Counted from the stretch's first letter, positions 17,089-25,822 are shown. The stretch is DNA of 64,000 bases from Armatimonadota bacterium (GCA_031459855.1 JAVKHP010000001.1:602059-666058); one strand, 5' to 3'. Notes: generated by a model not told the origin, from the sequence alone. Translations and numbers: made by a program.

Positions 17089-17511
17089 GCGGTCTACCGC
17101 GATGGCCACCAGGTCGTCGAGGGCCCGCTGCAGCTCTTCCTCGCGCGAGTGCTGCAGGCACGCCCGCAACACCTCGAGGATCACGCGGCGCGGCCGGCGG
17201 TTGACGAACACCAGGAACCGGAACCCGAACCTGGCTTCGTAGAGCGCGTTGAGGCGCTCCAGCTCGGCCAGGATGGCGGGGTCGTCGTCGGCGCCCTGCT
17301 CGGCCGCCGACACCGGGGGCAGCTGTCGTGCGCCGATGCGGGGGTGGGCGTTGAGCGCCTCCACGAGCTCGTCCTCGGGCAACGTCCGCAGCAGCTCCCG
17401 CGCGCAGCCCAGCGGATTCTCGCACGCCGCCAGGCGGTCGACCAAGCGGGTCCGCCCGCCGAACAGCGCCGCCAGCACGTCACCGCTCAGCTGCCGCGGT
17501 AGGTCGTGCAT
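17068..17511 (-). CDS. uraD: OHCU decarboxylase
   Basis: A 147-aa all-helical 2-oxo-4-hydroxy-4-carboxy-5-ureidoimidazoline decarboxylase, which gives stereospecific (S)-allantoin after HIU hydrolysis. Family motifs are the catalytic histidine in NAHPRIG, SAAEQ and the C-terminal RFGFRFLVFVN. The ATG at 17511 lies inside the end of the HIU hydrolase gene (25-bp overlap), so translation is coupled. Confidence 0.92.
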   Translation of the reverse strand: MHDLPRQLSGDVLAALFGGRTRLVDRLAACENPLGCARELLRTLPEDELVEALNAHPRIGARQLPPVSAAEQGADDDPAILAELERLNALYEARFGFRFLVFVNRRPRRVILEVLRACLQHSREEELQRALDDLVAIAVDRYRRGVR

Positions 17512-17789
17512 GCGTAGGGCGCGACCAGCAGGGGAATGTGGTGGTGGCGGTGGGGCTCGGTGATCTCCACCTGGAGCTCGACGCGGGTGAAGAACGGCGA
17601 GGGTGGATAGAAGACGAGCCGGTACGTGCCGGCCTCGAGCGGCCCGCCCAGCAGGTCGGGAATGCGGCCGTCCTCGTTCGTCTCACGGGCGGCCAGCAGC
17701 GTCGCGCCCCGGTAGAGCTCGACGCGCACGCCGCGGGCGGGCAGGCCGCGCGCGGCGTCCAGCACGTGTGTGGAGAGGGACGCTGCCAT
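17487..17789 (-). CDS. uraH: 5-hydroxyisourate hydrolase (transthyretin-like)
   Basis: A 100-aa protein with the HIU hydrolase hallmarks: N-terminal STHVLDAARGLPA and C-terminal YRGS just before the stop. The central ETNEDGRI and RHHHIPLL segments supply the remaining active-site residues. It hydrolyses the uricase product HIU to OHCU, which passes to the neighbouring UraD. It starts 12 bp after the PRTase gene. It lacks a signal peptide, so it is cytoplasmic. Confidence 0.94.
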   Translation of the reverse strand: MAASLSTHVLDAARGLPARGVRVELYRGATLLAARETNEDGRIPDLLGGPLEAGTYRLVFYPPSPFFTRVELQVEITEPHRHHHIPLLVAPYACTTYRGS

Positions 17790-17801
17790 GAGCCGCGCCC
17801 G

Positions 17802-18383
17802 CTACGGTGTCCCCGATGGCCCGGCGGCCTTGAAGATGGGGAGGACGCCCAGGTGCTGCACGTCCGGCCGCTCGTCGCCTTCCAGCAGGATGGCGGCCCT
17901 GGCCGCGACCGTCCCGCCCGCCTGCGCGACCAGCTGCGCCATGGCCTCCAGCGTCTCGCCGGTGCTGACGATGTCGTCGACGATGCCTACCTGGCGGCCG
18001 CGGAGCTTGTGGGCATCGCGGCCGTCCATGTAGAGCTCTTCCTCGGTGCGGGCCGTGATCGGCTTGTACCGCACCACCAGCGGCGACAGCATGAACGGCC
18101 GCAGCTCCTTGCGGCAGACGACGTAGGGTTTGAGCCCCAGGTGCGTGGCGATGGCGTGGGCCAGGGGGATGCCCTTGGTCTCGGTGGTGACGAAGATCTC
18201 GCACTGAGCCAGGCCGGGCGCGAGCAGGCGCGCGGCGCGGTCGATCACCTCGGTGTCGCCCAGGCTGTAGTAGTAGGCGATCCAGGTATCGGGCGCCACC
18301 TGGATCAGCGGCAGGGTGCGCACCGTCCCGGCGATCTCCAGGTCGTAGGTCGGCTGACCGTGAAACGGCAACACGTGCGACAT
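17802..18383 (-). CDS. Purine phosphoribosyltransferase (type I PRTase)
   Basis: A 193-aa PRTase that would salvage a purine base with PRPP. The PRPP motif is VGIVDDIVSTGETL, with a hydrophobic core FVTTETKGIPLAHAIATHLG and a flexible-loop region RPFMLSPLVVRYKPITA. It is closer to adenine/xanthine than to hypoxanthine PRTases, but I cannot assign the base. The ATG at 18383 has GAGGTGGAG in front; an upstream ATG at 18413 lies in an inverted repeat and is less likely. First gene of the - strand purine operon, divergent from ade. Confidence 0.82.
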   Translation of the reverse strand: MSHVLPFHGQPTYDLEIAGTVRTLPLIQVAPDTWIAYYYSLGDTEVIDRAARLLAPGLAQCEIFVTTETKGIPLAHAIATHLGLKPYVVCRKELRPFMLSPLVVRYKPITARTEEELYMDGRDAHKLRGRQVGIVDDIVSTGETLEAMAQLVAQAGGTVAARAAILLEGDERPDVQHLGVLPIFKAAGPSGTP

Positions 18384-18394
18384 GCTCCACCTCG

Positions 18395-18413
18395 ATGCGT
18401 CGGCCCGACGCAT
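18395..18413. promoter_or_regulatory. Inverted repeat upstream of the PRTase gene
   Basis: Perfect dyad with arms ATGCGTCGG and CCGACGCAT and one base between, 12 bp upstream of the PRTase start. The length and tight spacing suit a dimeric repressor; one of the purine regulators is an obvious candidate, but this is inference. Confidence 0.5.
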
Positions 18414-18418
18414 GCGAT

Positions 18419-18443
18419 CAGCCGGGCCGTAACCGCCCGGCTG
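18419..18443. promoter_or_regulatory. Stem-loop in the PRTase/ade divergent region
   Basis: Arms CAGCCGGGC and GCCCGGCTG (9 bp) with a 7-nt loop. It lies in the 186-bp region between divergent genes, next to the dyad at 18395. No T-run follows on either strand, so it looks more like an operator or leader hairpin than a terminator. Confidence 0.45.
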
Positions 18444-18569
18444 GTCTCGCTAGAAAAGTTCTCGGCCGACGCCGACGACGCCTGCCGGACCGCCCTCCAC
18501 GGGCGGGTGGTTGGGACCGCGGTCCGGGTCGGAGAGGGAAGCCGGCGGGCGACACGAACCTCCGGGCCA

Positions 18570-20285
18570 GTGGACCTGCCGCGGCTCATCCAGGTCGCCC
18601 GTGGTCGGCAGCCTGCCGACCTGCTGCTGGCGAACGCCCGCGTCGTCGACCTGTTCACCCCGGCCGTCGTGGAGGCGGACCTGCTGGTGGCCGAGGGCCG
18701 GATCGCCGGGCTGCGCCCCCGCGGCACGGCGCCGGCCGCAGCCGCGGTGATCGACCTCCGGGGCGCGTACGTGGCCCCGGGGTTCATCGATGCCCACGTC
18801 CACATCGAGAGCAGCCTGCTGACCCCACCCCAGTTCGCAGCGGCGGTGGTGCCGCGCGGCGTCACGACCGTGATCGCCGACCCTCACGAGATCGCCAACG
18901 TGCTGGGCGTGACCGGCATCCGGTACATGCTGCAGGCCGCCCGGTGGAACCCGCTGAGCGTCTACGTCATGGCGCCCTCGTGCGTGCCCGCGGGCCCCCT
19001 GGAGAGCGCCGGCGCCGAGCTCTCGGCCCTCGACCTGGAGGGGGTGCTCCAGGACCGGTGGGTCCTGGGTCTTGGCGAGATGATGAACGTACCGGGCGTG
19101 CTGGCCGCCGACCCGGAGGTGCTGGCCAAGCTGGCCGCCGCGCGCCCGCGGCCGGTGGACGGCCACGCGCCGGGTCTGGTGGGGCCCGACCTCGACGCGT
19201 ACACTGCGGCGGGCATCGGCTCGGACCACGAATGCACCACGATGGAGGAAGCCCGGGAGAAGCTGCGCCGCGGCCTCATGGTCCTGATCCGCGAGGCCAC
19301 CGGCGCGCGCAACCTCGAGACGCTGCTGCCCCTGGTGCATGCCGGGAACGCCCGGCGCTTTGCCTTCGCCACCGACGACCGCACGCCGCTGCATCTGCTA
19401 GACGAAGGCTCGATCGACGGCATGGTCCGGACGGCCATCGCGCGCGGCCTGGACCCGCTGGTGGCCCTGCAGCTCGCCAGCCTGAACGCCGCCGAGCACT
19501 ACGGCCTGCGCGACCGGGGCGCGCTTGGCCCCGGGCGCCTGGCCGATCTGGTGGTCTTCGACGACCTGCGCGCGCCACAGCCGCGGCTGGTCTTCCGCCA
19601 CGGCCGGCTGGTGGCGCGCGAGGGCGCGCTGCTGCCCTACGACCGCCCCGAGCGGCCGCCGGCGGTCCGGGGCTCGGTGAACGTGCCGCGCCACACGCTG
19701 CTGTTCCGGGTGCCCGCGCGCGGCCGCCGGCTGCGGGTGATCGACGTGATCCCCGATCAGATCACGACCGGTGTCGCCATCGTCGACGCCCGCGTCGTCG
19801 CCGGCGAGGTCGTCGCCGATCCCGCGCGCGACGTGCTGAAGCTGGCGGTGATCGAGCGGCACGCCGGCAGCGGCCGCGTGGGCATCGGGTTCGTGCGCGG
19901 CTTCGGCCTGCGGCTCGGCGCCCTGGCCTCGTCGGTGGCCCACGACGCCCACAACATCATCGTGGTCGGCGCCAGCGACGACGCCATGCGGGCGGCGGTC
20001 GACCTGGTGCTGGAGATGCAGGGCGGCCTGGCCGCCGTCGCAGGGCGGGAGACGGCGACGCTGCCGCTTCCCATCGCGGGGTTGATGTCCGACCGACCGC
20101 TGGCGGAGGTGGCCGCTGCGCAGCGGCGGCTGCTGGATCTGACGCGGCGCATGGGGAGCCGGCTAGCCGATCCATTCATGACGCTGTCGTTCATGGCGCT
20201 GTCGGTGGTGCCGGCCCTGAAGCTCACCGACCGGGGGCTGGTGGACGTGACGCGGGGCGAGGTGGTGGACGTCTTCGTGGAGTAG
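18570..20285 (+). CDS. ade: Adenine deaminase
   Basis: A 571-aa binuclear amidohydrolase converting adenine to hypoxanthine, which feeds the purine hydroxylase. Diagnostic motifs are APGFIDAHVHIESSLLTP, VVIADPHEIANVLG-type (here TTVIADPHEIANV), GHAPGL, GIGSDHECTT and ATDDRTPLHLL. The C-terminal Ade domain has FGLRLGALASSVAHDAHNI and ends in the usual VALKLTD-like region. The GTG start at 18570 gives the family length. It is divergent from the PRTase operon and shares its regulatory region. Confidence 0.95.
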   Translation: MDLPRLIQVARGRQPADLLLANARVVDLFTPAVVEADLLVAEGRIAGLRPRGTAPAAAAVIDLRGAYVAPGFIDAHVHIESSLLTPPQFAAAVVPRGVTTVIADPHEIANVLGVTGIRYMLQAARWNPLSVYVMAPSCVPAGPLESAGAELSALDLEGVLQDRWVLGLGEMMNVPGVLAADPEVLAKLAAARPRPVDGHAPGLVGPDLDAYTAAGIGSDHECTTMEEAREKLRRGLMVLIREATGARNLETLLPLVHAGNARRFAFATDDRTPLHLLDEGSIDGMVRTAIARGLDPLVALQLASLNAAEHYGLRDRGALGPGRLADLVVFDDLRAPQPRLVFRHGRLVAREGALLPYDRPERPPAVRGSVNVPRHTLLFRVPARGRRLRVIDVIPDQITTGVAIVDARVVAGEVVADPARDVLKLAVIERHAGSGRVGIGFVRGFGLRLGALASSVAHDAHNIIVVGASDDAMRAAVDLVLEMQGGLAAVAGRETATLPLPIAGLMSDRPLAEVAAAQRRLLDLTRRMGSRLADPFMTLSFMALSVVPALKLTDRGLVDVTRGEVVDVFVE

Positions 20286-20313
20286 CGACAGACCTACAAC
20301 GACCGTCGTGGCG

Positions 20314-20344
20314 TTGCGAGAGTCCGGCGTGCGTGCTATATAAT
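20314..20344 (+). promoter_or_regulatory. Promoter of the beta-barrel gene
   Basis: -35 TTGCGA (20314-20319), then TATATAAT at 20337-20344, giving TATATA at a 17-bp or TATAAT at a 19-bp spacing. An AGGAGGTG ribosome-binding site follows 30 bp later. Confidence 0.65.
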
Positions 20345-20385
20345 CCCTGGTCGTCTGGCGTCGCACAACTATCAGGAGGTGACTG

Positions 20386-21087
20386 ATGCGCACGTTGGCT
20401 GTTCTGACCCTGGCCCTGACGCTGACAGGCCTCACGGGTATGCCCGCTGCGGCCCAGAACGGGCCGTACCAGTGGTGGGTGCAATTGCGGTACTGGGGGT
20501 CCGGACTCGACTTCGGCAACCCGGCGCCGCCCAGCGCCCATGACAACGGCAGCGGGTGGGGTGGCACGGTGCGCCTCGACCACCGTACGATGCCGTGGTC
20601 GCTGTCCTTCCGGTACGATACGCTGAGCATCACGCCGAACAACTGGGTCTGGGACCGCTTCTCGGTGTGGGACGCCAGCGTGCACTACCGGTTCGGCCCG
20701 AGCCTCGACTCCTACTTCGGACTTCTCGCCGGCTGGCAGGGCACCAGCCTCAACGCGCCCGGCAGTCCCCCCAACACCGGGTCGGCCACCGGGCTGCGCC
20801 TGGGCGTGGAGGCGCTTCACCGCAGCGGTCCTTGGTACTTCACGGGAGAAGCATCGTACGCCTGGTTGACGAACAGCGGCTTCACGGGCTTTAATCTTGC
20901 GAACGGGAACGCCACCGATCTGCGCGCTGCGCTCGGCTACGAGTTCCAGGGTGGCTGGGGGCTCGAGGTAGGGTGGCGCCAGTACACCTGGCGGATCCCC
21001 GATGCCCCGGGGTCGGGCTGCCCCACCGCGCCAGGGTGTGAATTTCGGTTCAGCGGGATTACCGCGGCTCTGACGTTTCGAAGGTAG
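20386..21087 (+). CDS. Secreted beta-barrel-like protein, unknown function
   Basis: A 233-aa protein with a clear signal peptide (MRTLAVLTLALTLTGLTGMP, cleavage after AAAQ). The mature part alternates aromatic and polar residues in short strands separated by Gly/Asn turns (WWVQLRYWGSGLDF, WGGTVRLDHR, WSLSFRYDTL, ATDLRAALGYEF, WGLEVGWRQY) and ends in ITAALTFRR. This pattern fits an eight- to ten-stranded outer-membrane barrel. It has a strong promoter and SD (AGGAGGTG), is flanked by a hairpin terminator, and is therefore monocistronic. I recognise no family. Confidence 0.7.
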   Translation: MRTLAVLTLALTLTGLTGMPAAAQNGPYQWWVQLRYWGSGLDFGNPAPPSAHDNGSGWGGTVRLDHRTMPWSLSFRYDTLSITPNNWVWDRFSVWDASVHYRFGPSLDSYFGLLAGWQGTSLNAPGSPPNTGSATGLRLGVEALHRSGPWYFTGEASYAWLTNSGFTGFNLANGNATDLRAALGYEFQGGWGLEVGWRQYTWRIPDAPGSGCPTAPGCEFRFSGITAALTFRR

Positions 21088-21113
21088 TCGCACGCGAACA
21101 GCGTGCAGTGACG

Positions 21114-21151
21114 CATGCGGAGGGCCGGGATCTCGCCCGGCCCTCCGCATG
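21114..21151. terminator. Strong hairpin between convergent genes
   Basis: A perfect 16-bp stem (CATGCGGAGGGCCGGG and its complement) with a 6-nt ATCTCG loop, lying between the + strand barrel gene and the - strand ACT gene. There is no T-run, so it is a GC-rich bidirectional terminator type. Confidence 0.7.
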
Positions 21152-21252
21152 AGCAGCTCGGGGTACAACACCGCGGCACGAGCGGCGAGGTGGCGTGCGC
21201 CGCGAACCGCGAGACGGTTCGTGAGCGTACCGGCAGGGTGAACCGGTCTCCC

Positions 21253-21729
21253 TCAGGACGGCCGGTCGCAGGACGTCTCGCGCGCCGCAGCGACAAGGTC
21301 CCGAAGTACCTCTCCGACCTGTCCCACCTGCGTCGCCCGCACCAGCAAGTGCTCGTGGTGGAACGACGGGAGCACCTGCGCCTGAATGCCCGCCCGTGTC
21401 AGCGCTGCCGCCACGGCCGGCAGGTAGTCCGGCCCGGTGGGATCGCGGTGCGCGTCCAGCACCATGAGCCGGTAGCCGGCCTCCACCTGCGCGCGAGGGA
21501 ACCGGTGCGCGACCTTTGCCCACTCGTCGGCGGCCAGGACCGCCCGCACCTCCCGCCCTCCCACCTGCACGAAGAACGGCGCCAGCAGGCTCGCCAGCGC
21601 CAGGCGCAGGCTGGGCCCGTAGGCGGCCGCGACGCGCACGACGGCGAACTCCCGGGGGTCGACGTCGATGCGCAGTCCGGCCAGCACGGCCGCCAGGCGC
21701 GGGTCGATGGCGTCGTCGGCGGGCTGCAC
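21253..21729 (-). CDS. ACT-domain protein (CASTOR-like)
   Basis: A 158-aa small regulatory-type protein. Its second half resembles the ACT_7 domain found in CASTOR-like amino-acid sensors (GIQAQVLPSFHHEHLLVRATQVGQV). The first half has a strand-helix pattern with IDVDPREFAVVRVAA. It may bind an amino acid; no catalytic residues are seen. The GTG at 21729 is chosen because upstream residues look non-coding. It follows the Cys/Met lyase gene by 70 bp on the same strand and could respond to its product (inference). Confidence 0.65.
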   Translation of the reverse strand: MQPADDAIDPRLAAVLAGLRIDVDPREFAVVRVAAAYGPSLRLALASLLAPFFVQVGGREVRAVLAADEWAKVAHRFPRAQVEAGYRLMVLDAHRDPTGPDYLPAVAAALTRAGIQAQVLPSFHHEHLLVRATQVGQVGEVLRDLVAAARETSCDRPS

Positions 21730-21799
21730 GGTCAGACCGTGCCCTGCACCCCGTCCCCCCGGACGACGGACACACGATCGGCGCCGACCAGGAGCACGG

Positions 21800-22981
21800 T
21801 CAGGCCGCCGCACGCAGGGCCTGGTCGAAGTCGGCGATCAGGTCGCCGACGTCTTCGAGCCCCACCGAGACGCGGATCAGCCCGTCGCTGATGCCCGCAC
21901 GCTGGCGGTCCTCGGCGGGAATCCCCACACTGCTGGTGGAGGCCGGATGCGTCACCAGCGTCTCCGGCCCGCCCAGGCTCACGGCCAGCAGGCAGGTGCG
22001 CAGCGCCTCGCAGGTACGCACGCCGGCGTCGAACCCCCCGCGGACCTCGAACGACAGCATGCCGCCAAAGCCGCGCATCTGCCGGACGGCCACCGCGTGC
22101 TGGGGGTGGGCGGGCAGGCCAGGGTAGTTGACGCGCGCCACCTGGGGGTGGTCGGCCAGGAACTCGGCCAGGCGCTGGGCGTTGGCGTTGTGGCGCTCCA
22201 TGCGCAGCCCCAGCGTCTTCAGGCCGCGCAGCACCAGCCACGCGGCGAACGGATCGAGCACCGCACCGTACAGCCGCAGCAGCTGCCGGGCGCGCCCGAC
22301 CAGCGCGGCCCGCCCTACCACGACGCCCGCCGTGACGTCGGAGTGGCCGCCCAGGTACTTGGTGGCGCTGTGCACCACCAGGTCGGCGCCCAGCGCCAGC
22401 GGCGTCTGGTTGTAGGGCGAGGCAAAGGTGCTGTCCACCACGGTGACCGCGCCGACGCGACGCGCCAGCGCCGCGACGGCGGCGATGTCGGTGACCTGCA
22501 GCAACGGGTTGTTGGGCGTCTCCACGTAGAGCAGGCGCGTGTGCGGCCGCAGCGCCGCCTCGTAGGCCGCCGGATCGACCGCGTCGATGAACGTGACCTC
22601 GACGCCCTGCTGGGGGAGCACGTCGCGGGCGAACTGGAACGTCGCCTGGTAGACGCCCCGGGGCATCACGGCATGGGCGCCCGGGGCGAGGGCGGCGAGG
22701 ACCGCCACGCTGATGGCGCCCATGCCCGACGCGGTGGCGAGCGCGTCCTCACCCTCCTCCAGCAGCGCCAGGCGTTCCTCGAGCAGCCGCGTGGTCGGAT
22801 TCCCCCACCGCGTGTAGTACCAGCCCGTGCCACGGTCGGCACCCAGCGCCGCGCCCTCGGCCATCGTCGCGTACCAGAAGGTGGACGTCTGGTAGATCGG
22901 CGGGCCCACCGCACGCAGCGGATCGCGCACAGTCCCGCCGTGGATCGCGCGGGTCTGGAACCCTCGGGGATCAGTGGTCAT
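21800..22981 (-). CDS. Cys/Met-metabolism PLP lyase (cystathionine gamma-lyase / methionine gamma-lyase family)
   Basis: A 393-aa fold-type I PLP enzyme. Features are the R-x-IHGG N-terminus (FQTRAIHGGTVRDP), the YxRxxNPT equivalent YYTRWGNPTTR, SGMGAISVAVLAAL, the ETPNNP motif, and the PLP lysine in VVHSATKYLGGHSDV. The C-terminal SLGGPETLVTHPAS is typical. The exact reaction (gamma-synthase, gamma-lyase or homocysteine synthase) cannot be settled from these residues. The ATG at 22981 overlaps the end of the EamA gene by 11 bp. Confidence 0.87.
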   Translation of the reverse strand: MTTDPRGFQTRAIHGGTVRDPLRAVGPPIYQTSTFWYATMAEGAALGADRGTGWYYTRWGNPTTRLLEERLALLEEGEDALATASGMGAISVAVLAALAPGAHAVMPRGVYQATFQFARDVLPQQGVEVTFIDAVDPAAYEAALRPHTRLLYVETPNNPLLQVTDIAAVAALARRVGAVTVVDSTFASPYNQTPLALGADLVVHSATKYLGGHSDVTAGVVVGRAALVGRARQLLRLYGAVLDPFAAWLVLRGLKTLGLRMERHNANAQRLAEFLADHPQVARVNYPGLPAHPQHAVAVRQMRGFGGMLSFEVRGGFDAGVRTCEALRTCLLAVSLGGPETLVTHPASTSSVGIPAEDRQRAGISDGLIRVSVGLEDVGDLIADFDQALRAAA

Positions 22982-23867
22982 GGTCTGGACGCTCCTCGTC
23001 GGCACCGTTCCTCATCTCCGCAATCACGATCCCCGCCAGGATCAGCCCGGCGCCCCACGCCTGCCGCGCCGCGAGCGCCTCACCCAGCAGCACGGCGGCC
23101 GTGCCAGCCGCGGCCACGGGCTCGAACGCGAACATCAACCCGACGTGGGCGGGGCTGGTGAAGCGCTGGGCCCACCCCTGCACCACCAGCGCGGCCACGG
23201 TGCCCGCGAGCGCCATGAACGCCACCAGCGCGTACACCGTGACCCCGGCGGCGGCCAGCGCGGGCAGCGGTCGTTCGACGATCGCCGCCGCGGCCGACAG
23301 CGCGACGACCGGCAGGACCTGCACCGTCGCCAGCACGGGCGCGGGCGCGCCGACGGCCAGTCGATCGACCAGCACGATCTGTCCCGCGAAGCAGACCGCG
23401 CAGGCCAGCACCAGCATGTCACCCGGATTGGGTCCGCCGGGCTCGACCAGGGACAGCAGGGCCAATCCCAGCGTGGCCGCCACGATCCCGACGACCACGC
23501 CAGGCCGCGGCCGCCGTCGCAGCCACAGGGCGGCCAGCAGCGGCACGAGCGCCACCGACAGCCCCGTGATGAAGCCGGCCTTGGACGCGGTCGTCACCCG
23601 CAGCCCCATGGTCTGCAACGCGTAGCCCGCGAACAGCACGACGCCGGCCAGCACGCCGAGCGTCCAGATCCCGGTCGCCGCCGCGCGCAGCCGCCCCCGC
23701 TGCCACACCAGCAGCACCACGGCGGCCATGGCGAAGCGCAGCGCGAGGTAGGTGAACGGCGGCATCGCCTCGAGCACGCGCTTGCCCAGCGGAAACGTCA
23801 ACCCCCAGGCCCCGGCCACCGCCAGCAACGCGACATCGGCGGCAACGCGGCGTCCCCACCGGCCCAT
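22971..23867 (-). CDS. EamA/DMT-family transporter
   Basis: A 298-aa inner-membrane protein with ten predicted helices in two EamA repeats. The first repeat begins LLAVAGAWGLTFPLGKRVLEAMPPFTYLALRF. The second ends FAFEPVAAAGTAAVLLGEALAARQAWGAGLILAGI, the usual EamA signature. Such carriers export amino acids or metabolites. Coupling to the following Cys/Met lyase suggests a sulfur amino-acid or related metabolite, but this is a guess. Confidence 0.87.
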   Translation of the reverse strand: MGRWGRRVAADVALLAVAGAWGLTFPLGKRVLEAMPPFTYLALRFAMAAVVLLVWQRGRLRAAATGIWTLGVLAGVVLFAGYALQTMGLRVTTASKAGFITGLSVALVPLLAALWLRRRPRPGVVVGIVAATLGLALLSLVEPGGPNPGDMLVLACAVCFAGQIVLVDRLAVGAPAPVLATVQVLPVVALSAAAAIVERPLPALAAAGVTVYALVAFMALAGTVAALVVQGWAQRFTSPAHVGLMFAFEPVAAAGTAAVLLGEALAARQAWGAGLILAGIVIAEMRNGADEERPDHDH

Positions 23868-24028
23868 CACGAATGCCCGCTCTTCGCGCCGCGCCACGGC
23901 GGCTCCTGTCCTGTCGGGCGCGACCCGCGCCGTTCCGATGGTCCGTCGACGGGTGGGCACACCGGAGCTCCCCCTCCCGCAAGACCGCCCGGCAGGCCCG
24001 GTGGCCGCCGCGGGGAACATACCCGCTG

Positions 24029-25822
24029 ATGAGCATCGAGGGCTGGATCGCCACAGGGATCCTGGTAGCGACGGTGGCGGCGTTCGCGTGGGGCCGGGCG
24101 CGGCCAGAGGTGGTCACGCTGGGCGCGGTGGCCGCGCTGGGCCTCTCGCGCATCCTGCCACCCGCCCAGGCCTTTGCGGGGTTCGGAGATCCCGCCGCGG
24201 TCACCGTGGCGCTGGTGTTCGTGCTGAGCGCGGCGATGGAGCGCACCGGCCTGGCGCACCGCGCCGCGCGGTCGCTCGTGGGCGCCGTCGGCGACGGGGA
24301 AGGACGGCTGATGGCCGCGCTGATGGTGCTGGCCGGCCTGCTGGCCGGGGTCATGAACAACATCGGCGCCATGGCCGTGCTGATGCCGGTGGCCATCGCC
24401 GTGGCCCGTGAAGCCAGCATCAGCCCCGCGCGGCTGCTGATGCCGCTCGCCATCGCGATCCGCCAGGGCGGCGCCCTCACCCTGATCGCGGGGCCGTCGA
24501 ACCTGGTCGTGAGCGGCCTGCTGGCCGCAGCCGGCTACGGGGCGCTCCACTTCTTCTCGTACCTGCCGGTGGGCCTCGCGCTGCTGGCGGTGGCCATGGC
24601 CTTCATGCTCACCGCGGGCCGTCGTCTGCTGCCCACGCGGCCCGTGCCGCCGCACGCCGGCCGACCGCGCCGTCGCGACCTCCCCGACGAGTACCGGCTC
24701 GCTGAGCGGCTGTTCCGGCTGCGCGTCGACGACGACTCGCCCCTGGCACGACGGACGCTGGCCGAGAGCGCGCTCGGCCACGCCTTCCGCCTCCACGTGC
24801 TGGCCATCCAGCGCGGTCGCCGGCGCATCGTGGCGCCGCCCCCACAGGAGCGCGTGCTACCCGGCGACGTGCTGGTCGTCCAGGGACGCCCGGAGGACCT
24901 CGAGCGGCTCCAGCACCTGGGCCCGATCGAGACCGTCACACGCGACGCGAGCCGTGCAGAGCCGCTGGAGACCGACGGGATCGGGCTGGTCGAGGCGGTG
25001 CTGGCACCGCGCGCCGAGCTGGCCGGCAAGACGCTGCGCGACCTGGCGTTCCGCCAGCACTACGGCCTCAACGTCGTCGCTATCTGGCGCGAGGGCCGTC
25101 CCTATCGCACCGGGCTGGGCGAGATCGCCTTGCGCTGGGGGGATGCGCTGCTGATCCAGGGGCCGCGCGACCGCTTGCGGGCGCTGCGTGCCGATCCCGC
25201 CTTCATCGTCCTCGAGGAACCGCAGGCGCCGCGCACGGCCCGCGCGGGCGTGGCGGCCGCCGCCGTGGCGGTGTTGGTCGCGCTGGCCAGCACGGGGCAG
25301 GTCCCGGTGGCGCTGGCCGCGCTCCTGGCCGCCGGTGTGGCCGTCGTCGGCGGGGCCGTCACGGTGGAGGAAGCCATCGGCGCCGTGGACTGGCGGACCG
25401 TGATCACCATCGGCGGGCTGCTGCCCCTGGGGGCGGCGCTCCAGGCCACAGGGGCAGCGGCGGCCATCGCGCGCAGCGGGCTGGCGGTGGCGGGCGCGTC
25501 GCCCCTCGGGGCGTTGGTCGCCACGTTCGTGGCGGCCGCGGGCATCGGGCACTTCGTGCCCAGTATCCCCACGACGATCCTGCTGGCGCCCATCGCCCTG
25601 GACCTGGCCAGGACACTGGGCGCCAACCCGGTGCCGTTCATGATCGTCGTCTCGTGCGCCAGCAGCACCACGCTGCTCACGCCCATCAGCCACCCCGTCA
25701 GCCTGATGATCATGGGCCCGGGGGACTACCAGTTCGGCGACTACGTCCGTGTGGGCGCGCCCCTGGCCGTGGTGCTCAGCATCACCCTGATCGCGGTGGC
25801 CGTGCTGGTGTGGGGCCTGTAG
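24029..25822 (+). CDS. SLC13/DASS-type anion transporter with two TrkA-C domains
   Basis: A 597-aa inner-membrane carrier. N- and C-terminal blocks of helices (about 1-205 and 410-597) flank two soluble TrkA-C (RCK_C) modules (about 225-300 and 315-395). GVMNNIGAMAVLMPVAI and GIGHFVPSIPTTILLAPIAL match the SLC13/CitT re-entrant motifs, and SCASSTTLLTPISHPVSLMIMGPG is the C-terminal signature. This layout is found in putative sulfate/dicarboxylate carriers; the RCK_C modules suggest ligand control. It is divergent from the EamA gene. Confidence 0.85.
   Translation: MSIEGWIATGILVATVAAFAWGRARPEVVTLGAVAALGLSRILPPAQAFAGFGDPAAVTVALVFVLSAAMERTGLAHRAARSLVGAVGDGEGRLMAALMVLAGLLAGVMNNIGAMAVLMPVAIAVAREASISPARLLMPLAIAIRQGGALTLIAGPSNLVVSGLLAAAGYGALHFFSYLPVGLALLAVAMAFMLTAGRRLLPTRPVPPHAGRPRRRDLPDEYRLAERLFRLRVDDDSPLARRTLAESALGHAFRLHVLAIQRGRRRIVAPPPQERVLPGDVLVVQGRPEDLERLQHLGPIETVTRDASRAEPLETDGIGLVEAVLAPRAELAGKTLRDLAFRQHYGLNVVAIWREGRPYRTGLGEIALRWGDALLIQGPRDRLRALRADPAFIVLEEPQAPRTARAGVAAAAVAVLVALASTGQVPVALAALLAAGVAVVGGAVTVEEAIGAVDWRTVITIGGLLPLGAALQATGAAAAIARSGLAVAGASPLGALVATFVAAAGIGHFVPSIPTTILLAPIALDLARTLGANPVPFMIVVSCASSTTLLTPISHPVSLMIMGPGDYQFGDYVRVGAPLAVVLSITLIAVAVLVWGL

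Noticed and set aside
18384-18569. Purine riboswitch in front of the PRTase gene
   Set aside because: No purine-aptamer core; the structures there are simple short dyads.
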